Shown: one piece after another, positions 61,395-64,000 of the stretch
Layout of the letters: every line of letters starts with the position of its first letter
Numbering within the stretch: the first letter of the stretch is position 1
Source: Sulfuricella sp035530375
GTDB taxonomy: Bacteria; Pseudomonadota; Gammaproteobacteria; Burkholderiales; Sulfuricellaceae
DNA length: 64,000 bases
Direction: 5' to 3'
NCBI GenBank assembly: GCA_035530375.1
Contig: DATKUY010000021.1
Coordinates: 1 to 64,000, forward strand
Notes under the pieces: model-generated
Seen by the model: the letters and a program-made list of their open reading frames with translations, nothing else
Told to the model about the DNA's origin: nothing
The model's database searches: none
Program-made: the position numbers and the translations under genes

Positions 61395-61646
61395 ATGGCA
61401 AAATTGATGTATTTCGCGCAACTGGCGGACACGCTGGGCAAAACGTCGGAGCAGGTGGCGCTGCCGGCTTCGACGGGCGACGTGAAAGCGCTGATCGACT
61501 GGCTGGGGCGCCGCGACGAGGCTTACAAAAAGGCCCTGGCGGAGGGCAAGGGGTTGACGGTGATGGTGAACAGAGCGCCTGCAACGCTGGAAACGGCTGT
61601 CGCCGACGGCGATGAAGTGGCTTTCGTCCCCGAAAGGCAGAAATAA
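61395..61646 (+). CDS. MoaD/ThiS-like small sulfur-carrier-type protein without terminal Gly-Gly
   Basis: Ubiquitin-like protein of 83 aa. It has the beta-grasp outline: KLMYFAQLADTLGKTSEQVAL at the N-terminus, LIDWLGRRDEAY and a C-terminal TAVADGDEVAFVPE. The expected sulfur-carrier Gly-Gly end is missing; the protein stops with RQK instead, so it may not be activated by MoeB/ThiF in the usual way. Divergent from uvrD, with GGAG at a reasonable distance. Confidence 0.8.
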   Translation: MAKLMYFAQLADTLGKTSEQVALPASTGDVKALIDWLGRRDEAYKKALAEGKGLTVMVNRAPATLETAVADGDEVAFVPERQK

Positions 61647-61682
61647 AAAACCCGGATGCCGGTTCGCGCCGGCATCCGGGTC
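61644..61682 (-). terminator. Rho-independent terminator of the prk transcript
   Basis: A perfect 12-bp stem CCCGGATGCCGG/CCGGCATCCGGG is followed on the minus strand by six T residues. It ends phosphoribulokinase transcription; convergence with the MoaD-like gene may also use it. Confidence 0.85.
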
Positions 61683-61704
61683 GATTGGCGGCAATTCCGG
61701 CTTG

Positions 61705-62607
61705 TTATTTTTTTGCCTTCTTTTTCGCTTCCATCATGTCATGGATCATCGGGGCGAGAACCACTTCCATCGCGAAGCCCATCTTGCCGCCGGGCACCAC
61801 CAGGGTGTTGCGGCGCGACATGAACGAATTATGGATCATGCTTTGCAGGTAGTGGAAGTCGATACCCTTGGGGTCCTTGAAGCGAATCACCACGAAGCTT
61901 TCGTCCGGCGTCGGGATGTCGCGGGCGATGAAGGGATCGGACGTATCCACTGTCGGCACGCGCTGGAAGTTGATGTCGGTGCGCGAAAACTGCGGCGTAA
62001 TGTAGTTAACGTAGTCTGGCATGCGGCGCAGAATGGTTTCTACCGTGGCCTCGGCTGAGTAACCGCGTTCCTTGCCGTCGCGGTGGATTTTCTGGATCCA
62101 CTCCAGGTTGACGATAGGCACCACGCCGACGCCCAGATCGACATATTTGGATACATCGGTCTTGCCGTGCGCCGCCAAGCCGTGCAGGCCTTCATAGAAC
62201 AGGATGTCGGAGCCGCCGGGAATGTCCTCCCAGGGCGTGAATTCGCCTGCGCCCAGCTTGGTTTTCAACTTGAGGCGGGCGCAATGCGCTGCGGCTTCGT
62301 CATCGTTGTGTAGGTAGTAGCGCTTCTTGCCGGTGCCGGTTTCGCCGTAGCTCTTGAACAGGGCTTCGATTTTGTCGAAGTGGTTGGCCTCCGGGCCGAA
62401 ATGGCTGAAATTGGCGTTGCCCTTGGCCTCGGCTTTTTTTACGGCCTCCTTGAATTGCGCCCGATCCAGCGCATGGAAGCTGTCGCCTTCTACCACGGTG
62501 GCATTGATTTTTTCCCGCAGGAATATATGCTCGAATGCGACCTTGACCGTGGTCGTGCCGGCGCCGGACGAACCGGTAACAGCGATAACTGGATGCTTCT
62601 TGGACAT
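61705..62607 (-). CDS. prkB: Phosphoribulokinase (proteobacterial class I)
   Basis: Makes ribulose-1,5-bisphosphate for RuBisCO, so it marks a Calvin-Benson cycle; 300 aa. The nucleotide loop GSSGAGTTTVKVAFEHIF, the region VVEGDSFHALDRAQF, IPGGSDILFYEGLHG (Walker B) and DLGVGVVPIVNLEWIQKIHRD match the proteobacterial octameric enzyme. Start at ATG 62607 with AGGAGG eight bases upstream. It stands apart from RuBisCO genes in this window. Confidence 0.96.
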   Translation of the reverse strand: MSKKHPVIAVTGSSGAGTTTVKVAFEHIFLREKINATVVEGDSFHALDRAQFKEAVKKAEAKGNANFSHFGPEANHFDKIEALFKSYGETGTGKKRYYLHNDDEAAAHCARLKLKTKLGAGEFTPWEDIPGGSDILFYEGLHGLAAHGKTDVSKYVDLGVGVVPIVNLEWIQKIHRDGKERGYSAEATVETILRRMPDYVNYITPQFSRTDINFQRVPTVDTSDPFIARDIPTPDESFVVIRFKDPKGIDFHYLQSMIHNSFMSRRNTLVVPGGKMGFAMEVVLAPMIHDMMEAKKKAKK

Positions 62608-62649
62608 CTTTAAACCTCCTGCGATTTTTAAATCATTAAATAATCGCTG

Positions 62650-62679
62650 AGTATAATCTTGCCCCGCCGCATTTGTCAC
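62650..62679 (-). promoter_or_regulatory. Putative sigma70 promoter of prk
   Basis: On the minus strand GTGACA and TATACT are separated by 18 bp, some 43 bp before the prk start codon. Both hexamers match five of six consensus bases. I could not recognise a confident CbbR site in the 206-bp divergent spacer. Confidence 0.5.
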
Positions 62680-62777
62680 TATTCGGGCATTCGATTCTTG
62701 AATGGAAGCATAAAGTTATTTTGTTTTTCATCGCACTATCCCGGTAAAAGGCGTAAGCCGGGATCGCCGTTCGCGGG

Positions 62778-62783
62778 TATAAT
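62778..62783 (+). promoter_or_regulatory. Possible -10 box for leuS
   Basis: A perfect TATAAT lies 30 bp before the leuS ATG. No good -35 hexamer is found at 16-18 bp upstream, so the call is weak. Confidence 0.35.
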
Positions 62784-62813
62784 TGCATATCGTTAAAGAG
62801 GACGCACCCGTTC

Positions 62814-64000
62814 ATGCAAGCGCAATACCACCCCACCGAAATCGAGCGCCAGGCCCAGATATTCTGGGAACAAAGCAACGCCTTCAAGGCGGCCGAAATT
62901 TCCGGCAAGCCCAAATACTATTGTCTGTCGATGTTCCCCTATCCTTCCGGCAAGCTGCACATGGGGCACGTGCGCAATTACACCATCGGCGACGTGCTGG
63001 CGCGCTACCACCGCTTCCTCGGATTCAACGTGTTGCAGCCGATGGGATGGGACGCCTTCGGCCTGCCCGCCGAAAACGCGGCGATCGCCAACAAGGTCGC
63101 ACCGGCGGCATGGACCTACTCCAACATCGACACCATGCGCGGCCAGCTCAAGAGCCTCGGCCTGGCCATCGACTGGAGCCGGGAACTGGCGACCTGCAAG
63201 CCGGATTATTACCGCTGGGAACAGTGGCTGTTCACCCGACTTTTTGAAAAAGGCCTGATCTACAAGAAGCTCGCCACGGTGAACTGGGACCCGGTGGACA
63301 TGACCGTGCTCGCCAACGAGCAGGTGATCGACGGCTGCGGCTGGCGCTCCGGCGCGCCGGTGGAAAAGCGCGAGATCCCGATGTACTTCATGAAGATCAC
63401 CGCCTACGCCGACGAACTGCTCGCCGAACTCGACAACCTGACGGGCTGGCCCGAGCAGGTGCGCACCATGCAGAAGAACTGGATCGGCAAGAGCTACGGT
63501 GTGCGCTTCGCCTTCCCTTACGAACTCGACGGCAAGCAGGAAAAACTCTGGGTCTACACCACCCGCGCCGACACCATCATGGGCGTGACCTTCTGCGCCG
63601 TGGCCGCCGAGCACCCTCTGGCGACCCATGCGGCGCAGAACAATCCCGCGCTTGCCGCCTTCATCGAGGAATGCAAGCAGGGCGGCGTGGCCGAGGCCGA
63701 CATGGCGACCATGGAAAAGAAGGGCATGGCCACCGGCATTTCCGTCACTCATCCGCTTACCGGCGAAGCGATCCCGGTGTGGGTCGGCAACTACGTGCTG
63801 ATGAGCTACGGCGAAGGCGCAGTGATGGCGGTGCCCGCCCATGACGAGCGCGATTTTCATTTTGCCAAAGTCTACGGCCTGCCGATCAAACAGGTGATCC
63901 GTCCTGGCAATGAGGAATGGGTAATGGGTAATGGGGAGCGCGCGCCATCACCCATCACTCATCACCCATTACTGACTGAGGCTTTTATCGAAGCTGGCAT
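62814..64000 (+). CDS. leuS: Leucyl-tRNA synthetase, 5' part (runs off the window)
   Basis: Class I synthetase charging tRNA-Leu; about 395 residues visible. The HIGH-type signature is MFPYPSGKLHMGHVRNYTIGD, and later WDAFGLPAENAA, CGWRSGAPVEKREI and WIGKSYGVRFAF appear. The CP1 editing domain begins near residue 225 and shows TTRADTIMGVTFCAVAAEHPL. At about residues 367-386 a palindromic repeat (63914-63973) is read in frame, replacing or inserting into a variable stretch before TEAFIEAG. The KMSKS motif lies beyond the window. Confidence 0.96.
   Translation, partial: MQAQYHPTEIERQAQIFWEQSNAFKAAEISGKPKYYCLSMFPYPSGKLHMGHVRNYTIGDVLARYHRFLGFNVLQPMGWDAFGLPAENAAIANKVAPAAWTYSNIDTMRGQLKSLGLAIDWSRELATCKPDYYRWEQWLFTRLFEKGLIYKKLATVNWDPVDMTVLANEQVIDGCGWRSGAPVEKREIPMYFMKITAYADELLAELDNLTGWPEQVRTMQKNWIGKSYGVRFAFPYELDGKQEKLWVYTTRADTIMGVTFCAVAAEHPLATHAAQNNPALAAFIEECKQGGVAEADMATMEKKGMATGISVTHPLTGEAIPVWVGNYVLMSYGEGAVMAVPAHDERDFHFAKVYGLPIKQVIRPGNEEWVMGNGERAPSPITHHPLLTEAFIEAG
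63914..63973. repeat. Palindromic repeat (type C) inside leuS
   Basis: The left arm is built from AATGGGTAATGGGTAATGGG (63916-63935) and the right arm from CCCATCACTCATCACCCATT (63951-63970); they are imperfect inverted copies around GCGCGC. The frame has no stop and yields a Gly/Asn then Pro/His-rich stretch (VMGNGERAPSPITHHP). Confidence 0.8.

Noticed and set aside
61332..61694. N-terminal extension of uvrD
   Set aside because: The open frame continues 120 codons upstream but overlaps the MoaD-like gene and precedes the conserved UvrD start MSQPF.

Overview
The window reads as a chromosomal segment of a GC-rich betaproteobacterium, probably an autotrophic or sulfur/iron-oxidising member of the Nitrosomonadales (Sulfuricella/Gallionella/Thiobacillus-like). 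This is inferred from the gene set: a Calvin-cycle phosphoribulokinase, a Tat-exported high-potential iron-sulfur protein next to a c-type cytochrome, the ubiE-ubiJ-ubiB ubiquinone cluster, a dusB-fis-purH-purD-purE run, and abundant GGDEF, hemerythrin and CheZ signalling genes. I see no prophage, CRISPR array or complete insertion sequence. Nearly all of the window is coding.

Layout. 1-5.5 kb: a minus-strand operon with a sodium:solute symporter and a four-gene polyamine-type ABC importer (potABCD). 5.6-9 kb: a membrane diguanylate cyclase, a universal stress protein and a DedA protein. 9-12.8 kb: a C_GCAxxG_C_C protein, glycogen phosphorylase and a lone receiver domain. 12.9-16.7 kb: ubiB, ubiJ, a Tim44-like protein and ubiE. 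16.8-28.5 kb: a mosaic of short single-gene units (NYN/OST-HTH RNase, PDC sensor, MliC-like lipoprotein, RdgC, WYL regulator, DUF4258 protein, MltB, bacteriohemerythrin, phosphatase, HU, SemiSWEET, YjdM, DUF5610, YajD and several small hypotheticals). This is the most accessory-looking part. 28.5-36.1 kb: an old-yellow-enzyme oxidoreductase, tRNA-Ala, cstA with its small partner, an MscS channel, a KamA-like radical SAM enzyme, an aminotransferase remnant and lgt. 36.3-43.3 kb: ilvD, an orphan GspE-type ATPase, a thioredoxin-domain protein, cytochrome c and HiPIP, with a 277-bp inverted-repeat element between the last two. 43.4-52.6 kb (minus strand): two sodium-coupled amino-acid transporters, hemF, tsaC, purE, purD, purH, fis and dusB. 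52.7-64 kb: cheZ, polA, a LOG protein, a DUF2782 protein, thrB, a membrane protein, uvrD, a MoaD-like protein, phosphoribulokinase and the 5' part of leuS.

How the genes fit together. Most are housekeeping: purine synthesis, ubiquinone and heme synthesis, DNA repair, branched-chain amino acids and threonine. Around these sit carbon storage and starvation genes (glgP, cstA) and electron carriers (cytochrome c551/552-like, HiPIP) suited to a respiratory autotroph.

The most unusual signal is a set of dispersed palindromic repeats of three sequence types, mostly intergenic (pur cluster, upstream of ilvD, between a phosphatase gene and the HU gene). Two copies appear to have entered protein-coding genes in frame: one lies inside the predicted signal peptide of the PotD-like binding protein, the other inside the CP1 editing-domain region of leucyl-tRNA synthetase. 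This resembles the behaviour of Rickettsia palindromic elements. Other points worth a second look are the 277-bp MITE-like element, a 22-residue lysine-rich microprotein with its own Shine-Dalgarno and possible terminator, a frameshifted aminotransferase relic, and a MoaD-like protein lacking the terminal di-glycine.
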